This document shows, in pieces, positions 1 through 8,859 of a DNA stretch of 64,000 nucleotides. Position 1 is the stretch's first letter; every line of letters starts with the position of its first letter. This DNA is from an uncultured Nodularia sp. (GTDB lineage Bacteria > Cyanobacteriota > Cyanobacteriia > Cyanobacteriales > Nostocaceae). The notes under the pieces are model-generated. The model searched no databases, was not told where the DNA came from, and saw only the letters and a list, made by a program, of their open reading frames with translations. Location of the stretch: the NCBI GenBank assembly GCA_903911355.1, contig CAIWDD010000070.1:1-64000 (forward strand), read 5' to 3'. Made by a program: the position numbers and the translations under genes.

Positions 1-218
1 AACATTTATGTGGCAATGGTTTCAACGCTTGAAAATTTCCCTACTCTTGACAAAATGTACCTTATTATTCTTGATAAAACCCTTATTTTATTGAGAATCA
101 TCAACGGAGGATTAAGGTTTGGGGGTTTGCGAGCGATCGCTTTGACGAATGTTAAGAAAGATTCGGGTAATGGATAGCCTTGTCAGGGGAGGGGACTGGA
201 TTTTATTGTTTCGGTGCG

Positions 219-271
219 TTCCCCATTCCCCATTCCCTGCTCCCTGCTCCCTGTTCCCTGTTCCCTCTTCC
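219..271. repeat. Short tandem heptamer repeat (STRR-like)
   Basis: About seven and a half degenerate heptamers occur in a row: TTCCCCA twice, TTCCCTG, CTCCCTG twice, TTCCCTG, TTCCCTC. Short tandemly repeated heptamers of this kind are typical of Nostocales intergenic DNA. The complementary version (GGGAACA units) recurs at 52666-52693 in this window. Confidence 0.85.
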
Positions 272-284
272 GGTGTTCCCTAAT

Positions 285-362
285 ATAAAAATTACCTGTT
301 TAATACTTTCCAAACATCCTCTAAGATAAAAATTACCTGTTGAAAACTTATCAAACATCCTC
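285..362. repeat. Imperfect 40-bp tandem repeat
   Basis: The block ATAAAAATTACCTGTT begins at 285 and again at 325, each time followed about 10 bases later by CAAACATCCTCT. The period is 40 bp. The CAAACATCCTCT motif recurs at 19585 and at 29149, so it belongs to a dispersed repeat whose function I do not know. Confidence 0.7.
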
Positions 363-506
363 TCATATTCAAAATTATAGGAGACACAGCACCAGTATGT
401 CTCCTATCCTTCTATTTAATTCCTAGTCACTGTGGAGATGTTTGCATTCTGGAGTATGAAAGAAACCAAAAGACCAGGAAATTAATTCATGATTCTTGAC
501 TCTTAA

Positions 507-779
507 CTAATCAAAACAGTAATGTTTTTTCACGTCGCTGGTGATTTCCCATATACAAGACATACCAGCCGGAAAAGTCACTAAATCACCCTTTCCTATT
601 TTCACCGGTTGTCCACCATCGGGGGTAACAACGACATCACCTAACAAAAAATAACAAGTTTCTTGAGTATCATAAGTCCAGGTAAATTTGGATATTTCTT
701 TCTGCCAAATTGCCCACTGAAACACACCCAACTGGTTGAGGCGTACTTGACTTGGTTGATGCTCAATTTTAATTTCCAT
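507..779 (-). CDS. Small cupin-domain protein
   Basis: This 90-residue protein is a single small cupin barrel. The end of the protein (LGDVVVTPDGG, then IGKGDLVTFPAGMSC) has the pattern of the EutQ/DUF861-type cupins, in which a short sugar- or metal-binding barrel stands alone. The metal-binding histidines of classical cupins are mostly missing, so an enzymatic role is not supported; the substrate is unknown. The start is an ATG at 779. It lies 22 bp downstream of the preceding minus-strand gene (802-1167) and is probably co-transcribed with it. Confidence 0.75.
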   Translation of the reverse strand: MEIKIEHQPSQVRLNQLGVFQWAIWQKEISKFTWTYDTQETCYFLLGDVVVTPDGGQPVKIGKGDLVTFPAGMSCIWEITSDVKKHYCFD

Positions 780-801
780 ACCATGTTTTCTCGGTTAGGA
801 T

Positions 802-1167
802 TTAGCAGTAAGATTGAATGTCCTCTCCACACTCATCTACTAAATAACACAAAGCGCGAAAGCGCAAGCCCACAAATTCATCATACAGTGGATTAAGCTT
901 ACACAGAGGGGGGATGTGGGCTATTTTGCGCCCAAATAGGATAACGTCGCGCTCGAAAGGACACTGAGCCGGAATCATTTTAGCAATAAAGTGAGCAAAG
1001 TCGCGATTTTTAATTTCAATCTTGTCTAGCCTTTTACGTAATGGTTCCAGTAAGTAGAATTTGCGTCGAGTAAATTTATTGTGGCTACCTACATTGTCAC
1101 TTGCTTCCACTTCCACAGCTTTGATAAAAGCAGGTAGAATAATATGCTGATTATTTGTCTTAACCAT
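802..1167 (-). CDS. Mo-dependent nitrogenase C-terminal-like protein
   Basis: The 121-residue protein carries the motif run IPAQCPFERD, then IPPLCKLNPLYDEFVGLRFR and a cysteine-containing ECGEDI tail. I recognise this as the Mo-nitro_C family (Mo-dependent nitrogenase C-terminal domain), found as a stand-alone protein in many cyanobacteria. Four cysteines (in PAQC, PPLC, ALC and DEC) could bind metal. The biochemical role is unknown, and the family name does not prove a part in nitrogen fixation. I chose the ATG at 1167, giving MVKTNN, over an in-frame TTG four codons upstream. It probably forms a two-gene unit with the cupin. Confidence 0.8.
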   Translation of the reverse strand: MVKTNNQHIILPAFIKAVEVEASDNVGSHNKFTRRKFYLLEPLRKRLDKIEIKNRDFAHFIAKMIPAQCPFERDVILFGRKIAHIPPLCKLNPLYDEFVGLRFRALCYLVDECGEDIQSYC

Positions 1168-1922
1168 AGTTCTGACCAAGGTGTTCCTTGTATTGATAAA
1201 CTATTTGCCGATTGGGAATTTTACCATGCCATCTATATCTGGGATTTGTCTTGTGTTGATAAATCAAACGGGGACAATCACAAAGTGAGTAATTTGCATA
1301 GACTTTCCTGGTAAATAGTTCACTCACTTTATATTTAGCTCACTGGATAATGAATAACTGTCCCGTTAAATACAAAATAACAAAGAAAATATAAAAATGC
1401 TATTCCCTTAACTTATACTTATTAGTTCTTGCTCTTGAAAATAGTGATCCCCCAGATTAAATTTAAATTTATGTGTGAGAAACTGCTCAGTACTTGTAAT
1501 TCTACTTTGGTAGTCACAAGCAGGGTGTAACCTTGGTTCCAGCTAGGTTGGATTTGTAGTTATTCCTTGACTTTAATTTATTTTAGTCCCCGGATATCAT
1601 AAAAAATGTCGTATTCGCTACAAAACTACCGTCGGATATTATTTAATATCCCCCGCCATATTCTTTGATAAGTACAAACTAACCTATTGTGCCACTCAGA
1701 CTGACCATAGGTAGAAGCATTTTCATCTCACAAGCACTCTGATGAGTTATTCATATCTTCCTGCTGGGGAGGTTGCTAGCCCGAAGTACGTGAGACCTCG
1801 TAACTAAAATGACTATTGTTAAGTGATATTACAAAATTTGCCAAAATATTGAGAAATTGACTGCAAGCCAAACATGGCTTTAACGTAGAACCTATAGGAG
1901 AGAAGTGGAATAAATATAAAAC
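1168..1922. other. Intergenic region, divergent promoters
   Basis: This 755-bp AT-rich gap separates a minus-strand gene (start 1167) from a plus-strand gene (start 1923), so promoters for both should lie here. I see an inverted repeat AAAGTGAGT / ACTCACTTT (about 1282-1290 and 1322-1330, roughly 31 bases apart) but no coding frame with good codon use. A CTGATGAG octamer near 1738 resembles a hammerhead core but lacks the partner GAAA and stems. Confidence 0.5.
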
Positions 1923-2243
1923 ATGATGGACAAGAGTAATTTTCAAAAATACCGTTTTGTCTGTACCCTGACCTTTGGTGATATCTACGGTCAAATAATT
2001 GTTTGGCTAATTACAATCACTGTCAGTTTAGCATCGGCTTTAGCTTTAATGGGTGCTAAACGTCCTGTATATGCTTTAGCAACTGTAGGTCTCATAGTTT
2101 TGTTGTCCCTACCATTCTTGCTATTTGCATTTGTCACCACGTTATTCAACCATATTGAAGTCACAGCTGTATCTCCAGGAACGAAAACCGAACCAATACC
2201 GGGGAATATTTCTCAGCAAAAACCAGTGGAAGCAACTAGCTGA
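1923..2243 (+). CDS. Small two-helix membrane protein, unknown function
   Basis: This 106-residue protein has a polar N terminus (about 20 residues), then two hydrophobic segments at about residues 25-45 and 50-75, and a polar, proline-rich C-terminal tail. I do not recognise a characterised family. Two ATG codons stand in tandem at 1923 and 1926. The gene converges with cysH, with a palindromic hairpin between them. Confidence 0.6.
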   Translation: MMDKSNFQKYRFVCTLTFGDIYGQIIVWLITITVSLASALALMGAKRPVYALATVGLIVLLSLPFLLFAFVTTLFNHIEVTAVSPGTKTEPIPGNISQQKPVEATS

Positions 2244-2284
2244 TTTCTGCGATTTAAACTCAGTACGACAAAAATCGTTAACAA

Positions 2285-2321
2285 GAGCGATCGCGCTCCG
2301 CGGCCGGCGGAGGCATCGCTC
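2285..2321. repeat. HIP1-containing palindrome between convergent genes
   Basis: An imperfect inverted repeat runs from GAGCGAT (2285-2291) to ATCGCTC (2315-2321), with CTCCGC and GGCGGAG inside. It sits in the 86-bp gap between two convergent stop codons, where it could act as a bidirectional terminator. Similar GC-rich HIP1 palindromes are scattered in Nostoc-type genomes. Confidence 0.6.
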
Positions 2322-2329
2322 ACTTTAAA

Positions 2330-3064
2330 CTACTTTTGCAAATTACCAAGATGCAAACCGCATTCCTTAGCAGTGGATTCTTCCCACCACCAACGCCCTT
2401 CACGTTCATGCTGGTTAGGTAACACAGGTCTAGTGCAGGGTTCACAGCCAATGCTGACAAAACCGCGTTCATGCAACTTATTGTAAGGTACATCTAAAGC
2501 GCGGATATATTCCCACACCTGTGCAGAAGACCAGTTGGCTAAGGGGTTAAACTTAATTAACTGATGGTCTGGAGTCGAAAAAGCAGTATCAACTTCAATC
2601 ACCGGGATATGGTTGCGGGTACTAGGGCTTTGGTCTTTGCGTTGACCTGTAATCCAAGCATCCAGAGTATTGAGTTTCCGGCGTAGGGGTCTGACCTTGC
2701 GAACCCCGCAGCATTCTTTATGACCATCTTGATAGAAACTAAACAATCCCTTCTCTTCTACTAAGGCTTGCACTTCCCCGGCATCAGGAAATTGGACTTC
2801 TAATTTAATATCATAATGTTCTCTGACCTGATTCAATAACTGGTATGTTTCGGGGTGCAAGCGTCCGGTATCGAGAGTAAAAACACGTAAATTTTTAGTA
2901 ACTTTTGATGCGATATCAATGAGGACAACATCCTCAGCACCACTAAAAGAAATGGAGATATTGTTAAAAGTCTCTAAGGCAAATTTAAGAATTTCCCTGG
3001 GTGTCCTTTGACTATATTCTGCTTCTAAGGCAGGAATATCTAAATTAGTTGGGGTAGTTACCAT
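2330..3064 (-). CDS. cysH: Phosphoadenylyl/adenylyl-sulfate reductase CysH
   Basis: The 244-residue protein reduces activated sulfate (PAPS or APS) to sulfite in assimilatory sulfate reduction. The phosphate-binding SFSGAEDV loop is at residues 39-46. The catalytic cysteine is C235 in the C-terminal KECGLH motif. It also has the vicinal pair C118-C119 and a CEPC motif at 207-210; this CC...CxxC arrangement is the [4Fe-4S] ligand set of APS-type reductases, absent from E. coli-type PAPS reductases. The enzyme may therefore use APS directly, though some cluster-bearing enzymes accept both. ATG start at 3064. The upstream methyltransferase is divergent, so no operon is evident. Confidence 0.92.
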   Translation of the reverse strand: MVTTPTNLDIPALEAEYSQRTPREILKFALETFNNISISFSGAEDVVLIDIASKVTKNLRVFTLDTGRLHPETYQLLNQVREHYDIKLEVQFPDAGEVQALVEEKGLFSFYQDGHKECCGVRKVRPLRRKLNTLDAWITGQRKDQSPSTRNHIPVIEVDTAFSTPDHQLIKFNPLANWSSAQVWEYIRALDVPYNKLHERGFVSIGCEPCTRPVLPNQHEREGRWWWEESTAKECGLHLGNLQK

Positions 3065-3259
3065 ATTTTTGTGTTCTTTGCTTCGGCAAACTGAATTTTA
3101 CCAAGTTAAGATGCTGTTCTACCATTCAACCTGGAGAATAGTCGAGTTTTAAATAGGGTATCAAAGCTACATCAAGATTGGATCTTGCCATAGTTACCTT
3201 CCCTGAAGCCATGCCAAAAATAGGATAGAATTGTAAAGAAATATTAAGGACTGATTTCC

Positions 3260-4198
3260 ATGAGTTGGTTGTTTTTTGCCCTGGGACTACTCACCGCACT
3301 ATTAGCGATAGGGATTTTATTATATTTACTCACCCCTCGTCGTTACCAATCATCTAACTCCGTAGCCAATTCTTACGACCAATGGACAGAAGATGGGATT
3401 TTAGAATTTTACTGGGGCGAACACATCCACTTAGGTCATTATGGATCACCACCACAAAAAAAAGATTTTCTTGTGGCTAAATCTGACTTTGTGCATGAAA
3501 TGGTGCATTGGGCTGGTTTAGATAAATTACCCGCGGGTACAACTGTTTTAGATGTTGGCTGTGGCATCGGGGGTAGTAGTCGCATTCTAGCAAAAGATTA
3601 TGGATTTGCGGTAACAGGGATTACCATCAGTCCTCAACAAGTCCAACGGGCCCAGGAGTTAACGGCCAATGGACTGGATGTAAAATTTCAGGTAGATGAT
3701 GCCATGGCGCTTTCCTTCTCTGATGCCAGTTTTGATGTAGTTTGGTCTATTGAAGCCGGTCCGCATATGCCAGATAAAGCCGTTTTTGCCAAAGAATTAA
3801 TGCGGGTGCTCAAGCCGGGTGGAGTGCTGGTTGTGGCTGACTGGAATCAAAGGGACGAACGCCAAAAACCTCTGAATTTTTGGGAAAAACCCGTAATGAA
3901 ACAATTACTAGATCAGTGGTCTCATCCTGCTTTTGCCAGCATTGAAGGTTTTAGTGAACTTTTATCAGAGACGGGATTAGTTCAAGCAGAGGTGAAGACA
4001 GCAGACTGGACACAAGCAACACTTCCTTCTTGGTTAGATTCTATTTGGCAAGGAGTAGCCCGTCCGCTGGGATTAGTGCGTTTTGGGATACCTGGTTTGA
4101 TTAAATCTGTGCGAGAAGTTCCTACACTGCTACTGATGCGACTGGCATTTGGTACAGGTCTGTGCCGCTTTGGAATGTTCCGCGCTGTCCGGAAATAA
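3260..4198 (+). CDS. MPBQ/MSBQ methyltransferase (tocopherol/plastoquinone)
   Basis: The 312-residue protein is a SAM-dependent methyltransferase. One N-terminal membrane helix (residues 1-24) is followed by the class I SAM-binding motif VLDVGCGIGGSSRIL (about 96-110). It closely resembles, from memory, Synechocystis Sll0418, including the SVANSYDQWTEDGILE block and the RLAFGTGLCRFGMF C terminus. That enzyme methylates 2-methyl-6-phytyl- and 2-methyl-6-solanyl-benzoquinol, leading to tocopherol and plastoquinone. It probably acts at a membrane surface. The start is the ATG at 3260, with AAGGA about 10 bases upstream. The gene is monocistronic; it converges on the HEP island, whose last stop is 6 bp away. 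Confidence 0.92.
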   Translation: MSWLFFALGLLTALLAIGILLYLLTPRRYQSSNSVANSYDQWTEDGILEFYWGEHIHLGHYGSPPQKKDFLVAKSDFVHEMVHWAGLDKLPAGTTVLDVGCGIGGSSRILAKDYGFAVTGITISPQQVQRAQELTANGLDVKFQVDDAMALSFSDASFDVVWSIEAGPHMPDKAVFAKELMRVLKPGGVLVVADWNQRDERQKPLNFWEKPVMKQLLDQWSHPAFASIEGFSELLSETGLVQAEVKTADWTQATLPSWLDSIWQGVARPLGLVRFGIPGLIKSVREVPTLLLMRLAFGTGLCRFGMFRAVRK

Positions 4199-4204
4199 TC
4201 TCAC

Positions 4205-5638
4205 TCAAAACTGAGTATTTTGATGCTGATAGTACTTATGGCCTGCCATAGCCATAGCCAAAAATCCCCACATAATCATACCGGAAAGACCCAGCATGGT
4301 ACTATAGCCAACTAGCTGCACACAAAAAGTAATACTAATCGCCCGGGCGGTACTGACAAAACTATCAAACCGAGCCTCAGCATACTGAAACACGCTGAAG
4401 ATTATCAACATAAACCCAGCCAGATAAGGTATTGCACCCACCCAACCCAGGGTAAAAAACATATCTAGAATACCACTGTCAAGGACAAAGACTTCCAATT
4501 CACCGGTCTTTTCGTTGAGTGTCCATGTATTTCCTAATCCGTTACCTAAAACATTAGAAAGAGCTAAGTTTAGATTTCTATCATAGCTTTCTGATCTCTC
4601 GTTAAAGCTAGTATCTTTTTCTAGCTGAGAAAATGTTTCTAACCGATTTGTCACGACATCAGAAATCGGCTCAATATTAGTCAAGGGTATAACACACATG
4701 ATGATGATTAAAATCATGGCCATTAAGCGCATTTGAAGATGCGCCTTGGCGGAACCAAAGATCATCACTATTCCCAACAACCAACCCAACCAACTACTAC
4801 GTACTTGTGTCAGTAGAAGTGACAAATAACCAACGGCTGAGGCCGGTAAAATTAAGCTTCCCGAACTGGTGAATAATAATAGTAGTCCTGTTTGCATAAT
4901 AGAAGCAAAGGGTCCAGGTGAGTGTAAAGTACTCCATACCCTCATACCGAAAGGTTCAGGACTTCCTGCACTTGTATACATTTTCGATTCTATCAGCCAG
5001 TATCTATCCCATTCCGGTGCGACTACAAATTGATAGATAGCATAAATACTTAATAGCAATACAGCCCAGATGAATATACGTTGAATATTCTGGCGGTAGC
5101 TGGGATAGTCTCGCCAGTTGATAAACAAGTGAAAGGCAAATAGAATGGGACTTAGCCAATCTAAAAGACCCCTGAGTACAGGTAGGGGTGAATTATGAAC
5201 CAAACCGATTAAAAGACCATAGAAGACCGCGATAAAAGCCAAAACAAACGGCATAGATCCCTGAGTGGAAGCCCGGGGAGAGTGCCGTAAAAAAGTTGCT
5301 ATAGTCACAAATACAACCAAGTAAGGTGCTAGGAGCATCTGACGGGTGGGGTCCCAGCCAATTCGATAGTCAACTAAACGGGCGGCTAAGGGTGTAAGAA
5401 ACCATATCCACCAAGTAAAACCGATATAAAGAATGGGATGACGTAAGTATAAAAATATGCCTACTGCTAAAGCTGTCACCGGGTAAACTAAGCGCAATAA
5501 AGCAGCCGCACCGGCAAAATAGGAAACTACACTTAGTAGCAAAAAGCCGGAAATAGCTAGCCAACCCTCTAGCGATCGCTCTTGGGGAAAAAAGTGTGAT
5601 TCTGAAAAACTATTGAAATGTATCTGTTTGGAAATCAT
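4205..5638 (-). CDS. Wzy/O-antigen-ligase-family membrane protein (HEP island)
   Basis: The 477-residue protein is almost entirely hydrophobic, with about ten to twelve transmembrane helices and a long polar loop around residues 340-390. This is the architecture of Wzy polymerases and WaaL ligases, which join lipid-linked glycan units at the outer face of the plasma membrane. Its place at the end of the HEP island suggests polymerisation of the heterocyst envelope polysaccharide. I chose the ATG at 5638 (MISKQIHF) over an in-frame TTG three codons upstream. It lies 12 bp after the upstream glycosyltransferase stop and is probably co-transcribed. Polymerase versus ligase cannot be settled from sequence. 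Confidence 0.8.
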   Translation of the reverse strand: MISKQIHFNSFSESHFFPQERSLEGWLAISGFLLLSVVSYFAGAAALLRLVYPVTALAVGIFLYLRHPILYIGFTWWIWFLTPLAARLVDYRIGWDPTRQMLLAPYLVVFVTIATFLRHSPRASTQGSMPFVLAFIAVFYGLLIGLVHNSPLPVLRGLLDWLSPILFAFHLFINWRDYPSYRQNIQRIFIWAVLLLSIYAIYQFVVAPEWDRYWLIESKMYTSAGSPEPFGMRVWSTLHSPGPFASIMQTGLLLLFTSSGSLILPASAVGYLSLLLTQVRSSWLGWLLGIVMIFGSAKAHLQMRLMAMILIIIMCVIPLTNIEPISDVVTNRLETFSQLEKDTSFNERSESYDRNLNLALSNVLGNGLGNTWTLNEKTGELEVFVLDSGILDMFFTLGWVGAIPYLAGFMLIIFSVFQYAEARFDSFVSTARAISITFCVQLVGYSTMLGLSGMIMWGFLAMAMAGHKYYQHQNTQF

Positions 5639-5650
5639 GATCGCCAATAA

Positions 5651-6577
5651 CTAATGACCAATTACGAATTGTCGATGCGCTAACCAACGTCCCCGCCAGG
5701 ACAGCAATAACTTTTGTCCGGCAATTTTACCTTGACTAGGTAAAAGTCGCAGCCATTGGATTAAACCTAAACTATCTCTTGTCCCTACTAATAATGCCCA
5801 CAGCCAAAACACAAAATGATGCGATCGCGGCAGATGTTCTAGTAAGACTAAAGTTTCATTATGAACTAGGTTAATCAAAGCCATTTCATTAAACTTGTGG
5901 CGTTGGTCTTCATCAAAACGTTGGGCTGGATAGTGATCTACCGCCACTTGGGGATCATAAATTATCTTCCAACCAGCCCGCTTTAAAGTCAGAGTAAAGG
6001 CCATTTCAAAGTGTACCTGCGCTCCCGTACCACGCATTCGTTGATCGAATTTTAATTGACCAATTGCTTGGGTACGAAAACTCATATTCACCCCTTTGAG
6101 AACATCAACTTCCCGGGGTGATCCTACTCCTAAATGGTGGTTACCAATTACCCGCCCGAACCACTGCAACTTACCAACTATGGGCTGTTGACCGTCTTCA
6201 ATTTTGTCACCGTAGTGTACCCAATCCCGACCACCGACACCGCCAATAGCAGGATCAGTGATAAAGTGAGCGTTGATTCTTTCCAACCAGTCAGAATGAG
6301 GTGCTGCGTCATCATCAGTAATAGAAACAATATCTCCTATTACCACGTTCAAACCGGCGTTAAGTGCAGCTACCACTCCCGGCTCTGTCACAGGTACAAT
6401 ATGTAATGGTAACCTTTCGGCGTAAAATCCGCCGAGGAATTGCCAAGTTTGGGCGTCCGTATCCCTAACCACCACAATTACTTGATCAACTGGTTTAGTT
6501 TGTACTTGCAGCGCCAAAAGGCAACGTGATAGATCTAGAGGACGGCGATAGGTGGGGACGAGAACCGTATTCCTCAT
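5651..6577 (-). CDS. Glycosyltransferase family 2 (HEP island)
   Basis: The 308-residue protein begins with the GT2 signature VLVPTYRRPLDLSRCL and carries an SITDDDAAP segment near residue 90, the nucleotide-sugar/metal-binding aspartates of GT-A folds. A GGVGGRDWV block follows, as in rhamnosyl/galactosyl transferase relatives. It should add a sugar to the HEP repeat unit on the cytoplasmic face. Its ATG (6577) lies inside the 3' end of the upstream GT4 gene, giving an 83-base same-strand overlap in another frame, so translation is probably coupled. Donor and acceptor are unknown. Confidence 0.88.
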   Translation of the reverse strand: MRNTVLVPTYRRPLDLSRCLLALQVQTKPVDQVIVVVRDTDAQTWQFLGGFYAERLPLHIVPVTEPGVVAALNAGLNVVIGDIVSITDDDAAPHSDWLERINAHFITDPAIGGVGGRDWVHYGDKIEDGQQPIVGKLQWFGRVIGNHHLGVGSPREVDVLKGVNMSFRTQAIGQLKFDQRMRGTGAQVHFEMAFTLTLKRAGWKIIYDPQVAVDHYPAQRFDEDQRHKFNEMALINLVHNETLVLLEHLPRSHHFVFWLWALLVGTRDSLGLIQWLRLLPSQGKIAGQKLLLSWRGRWLAHRQFVIGH

Positions 6578-7703
6578 GATTCATTAACTCCTCAAATAAA
6601 TCTAAATAGGTTTGTGCCATACTGCTCCAACTGTGTTGTTCTGCAACTAAACGCGCGGCTTTACCCATTTTTTGGCATAATGAGCGATCGCTACTGAGTA
6701 ACTGTAATGCTTGTGTTAAAGCTTCTACATCGTCTGAGTTTGACAACACTATTCCCGATTCTGGTGTTACTAAAGCAGCAGCACCAGTGGAACTGGCGGT
6801 AATTACAGGTAAACCAGAAGCCATGGCTTCAATAACCACTAACCCAAAGGGTTCATAACGTGAGGGGAAAACCAAGAAATCGACAGCTTTCATCAGTTCT
6901 GGTACATCAGACCGCTGTCCCAAAAAATGTACGCGCTGACAAAGTCCTAATGATGCTGCTAACTGAAGATAGGGGCTTCCTTCAGTATTTCCCGCTACGA
7001 CTAGATGTAAATCAGGAACTTGGACTAAGGCTTGTAAGACTGTATCTAAGTTCTTGCGCGTCAGTCTGATATCGCCCGCAAACAATGCTAATGGGACATT
7101 TTCAGGTAGTTGCCATTTTTGGCGATCGCTGACTCCTGGGGAAAACTCTTGTAAATCAACGCCGTTTAAAATTACTTTGATAGACTCTGGGGGTACACCT
7201 ATTGCTTGTAAATCATGAGCGACTTGATCAGAAACGGCTACTACTACTTGAGCTTTAAGAAAAGCTGGTTTTTCCCAATGTGCATTTAAAGTTGTGTATA
7301 GCCACTGGTAAGAGTTATATAGGAAATTTCCTGGTTTTTTTTGAGTTCTATTAGAGGTAAATTTCCACCAAGAATTATGGACAAAATGTACTGCGTTGAC
7401 ATCTCCTGGGGGATTAGTAATTGCCCCATTAACCTTTACTATGTCCACTTCTTGGCGATGTTGTTTTAACCATATTGTGCTTTTAGTGGCAAAAATAATG
7501 TTACGGAGAAATTCTGTAGGATAGCCTTTTACAGGAATATCAACCCACTTAATTAGGTGACTTTGCTGTAATTCTAAATCTACTTGACTAGCTAATAATG
7601 TTAATTGATAACCGCGACGAATTGCTTCTTGGGCTACTTCATAATTAACTCTACCCTGACCATCGCCTTTCTGTACGCTATGGGTAACGATACAAATTTT
7701 CAT
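6495..7703 (-). CDS. Glycosyltransferase family 4 (HEP island)
   Basis: The 402-residue protein is a GT-B fold retaining glycosyltransferase. The N-terminal MKICIVTHSVQKGDGQGRV is followed by a second domain with FAGDIRLTRKNLD and the donor-binding FPSRYEPFGLVVIEAMASG motif (EX7E, about residue 290). The C-terminal 30 or so residues are low-complexity, rich in S, R and P, and are encoded in the stretch that overlaps the next gene. It is likely to transfer one sugar of the HEP repeat. ATG start at 7703. Confidence 0.88.
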   Translation of the reverse strand: MKICIVTHSVQKGDGQGRVNYEVAQEAIRRGYQLTLLASQVDLELQQSHLIKWVDIPVKGYPTEFLRNIIFATKSTIWLKQHRQEVDIVKVNGAITNPPGDVNAVHFVHNSWWKFTSNRTQKKPGNFLYNSYQWLYTTLNAHWEKPAFLKAQVVVAVSDQVAHDLQAIGVPPESIKVILNGVDLQEFSPGVSDRQKWQLPENVPLALFAGDIRLTRKNLDTVLQALVQVPDLHLVVAGNTEGSPYLQLAASLGLCQRVHFLGQRSDVPELMKAVDFLVFPSRYEPFGLVVIEAMASGLPVITASSTGAAALVTPESGIVLSNSDDVEALTQALQLLSSDRSLCQKMGKAARLVAEQHSWSSMAQTYLDLFEELMNHEEYGSRPHLSPSSRSITLPFGAASTN

Positions 7704-7812
7704 TTATTACCTTTCAGGATTTGATATGTAATAATAGTTTTGTCCAAACTGGTAATTAATCATTAAAAAAATAGCTTGTGCAATAGCTCTGCTAATTCAA
7801 GTAATTGTCAAT

Positions 7813-8817
7813 TTATCTTGCTGTTCTGAGTAACTGATTGGTGAGAAATTTGGGTGTAAAACTCAGAGTGAAAGCTGCAATAGTGCGGAAATTAAATTTC
7901 TGCTGTTTGAGCGATCGCCAAAGGTGATAACGTGCTGTTTTTGTCTGTTGATTTCGTAGTAAACCAATTCCCAATGTGGTATGGGATTCTAACAGTTTTC
8001 CTTGAAAGTAAGATTTAAATTCCTTTATACGACTATCTTGTATAAAGATTTGGTAACAGAAAATCTCGCTCTTGGCCTTGCGAATTTTTGCCTGTGCATC
8101 TCGATTACCACTCAGTTGAGTTTCAGTTTCGTTATGATCTCGATATAGTGTTAGTCTTTCTGGATGATAGTAAGCACTATGACCTGATATACAGCACAGA
8201 TAGGTTAAATATAAATCCCACATACCCCCAATGTCTGAGTGAATAATATCCCAATCAATCACATGATTGCGAATTAAACAAGCTGCTGCTGTGGGTATGC
8301 TTTTATCTATTAAGCCAATTTTATAGAATGGTTGATGAACTCCAGGGGCGAGTTTATCTCGCTTATAACTGCGTGTATTCAATTCAGTTCTATCATATTG
8401 AATCTTGCCATACCTATCGATAATATATTGGTCACAAAAGGCGATGATTAAATCAGAATTTGCTTCTAAGGGTGGTACAAGCTTTGCTAAAAAGTCCTCC
8501 TTCCACATATCATCATCGTGGAGACTGGCGACATATTTACCGCGCGCCATTTTGAAGCCATGTATCTGATTAGCAATCATCCCCACATTTTGTGTTTGTC
8601 GCCAAAAGCGAATGCGTGGATCTGCAAAAGATTCCACGATGGCTTGGGGATTTTCTGGACTACAGTTATCAGAAACAATAATTTCAATGTTTCTATAAGT
8701 TTGGTTAACAGCACTGGCGATCGCTTCCTTGAGGTACTCTGGTCGATTATAAGTGGGAATAACTATACTGACCAGAGGTTGATTTAATTGTGAGGAAACA
8801 TCATCAATATTATTCAT
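7813..8817 (-). CDS. Glycosyltransferase family 2 (HEP island)
   Basis: The 334-residue protein opens with SIVIPTYNRPEYLKEAIASA, the GT2 signature, and has SLHDDDMW near residue 100, the acidic metal/nucleotide motif. The second half (about residues 220-334) is polar and helical. It should transfer a sugar to the growing HEP unit; specificity cannot be read from sequence. A gap of about 110 bp separates it from the downstream GT4 and about 40 bp from the upstream GT2. ATG start at 8817. Confidence 0.87.
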   Translation of the reverse strand: MNNIDDVSSQLNQPLVSIVIPTYNRPEYLKEAIASAVNQTYRNIEIIVSDNCSPENPQAIVESFADPRIRFWRQTQNVGMIANQIHGFKMARGKYVASLHDDDMWKEDFLAKLVPPLEANSDLIIAFCDQYIIDRYGKIQYDRTELNTRSYKRDKLAPGVHQPFYKIGLIDKSIPTAAACLIRNHVIDWDIIHSDIGGMWDLYLTYLCCISGHSAYYHPERLTLYRDHNETETQLSGNRDAQAKIRKAKSEIFCYQIFIQDSRIKEFKSYFQGKLLESHTTLGIGLLRNQQTKTARYHLWRSLKQQKFNFRTIAAFTLSFTPKFLTNQLLRTAR

Positions 8818-8859
8818 ATGTCCATATTTAGGTTGAGGGATGAGTATACAATTGCGGAT

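Larger units (their letters stand above)
1..506. other. Non-coding left end of window
   Basis: I see no convincing gene in this stretch. It holds a HIP1 site (GCGATCGC, near 134), a run of degenerate heptamers (219-271) and an imperfect 40-bp tandem repeat (285-362), listed separately. It lies downstream of the cupin gene, which is transcribed leftwards, so it may contain that gene's 3' end. A gene beyond the left edge could also have its promoter here, but nothing in the sequence decides this. Confidence 0.6.

Noticed and set aside
80-105. TTGAGAATCATCAA resembling half of a Fur box
   Set aside because: Only part of the consensus is present, and no gene starts nearby in the window.
1736-1785. 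CTGATGAG octamer resembling a hammerhead ribozyme core
   Set aside because: The conserved GAAA partner and flanking stems are not present at the required spacing.
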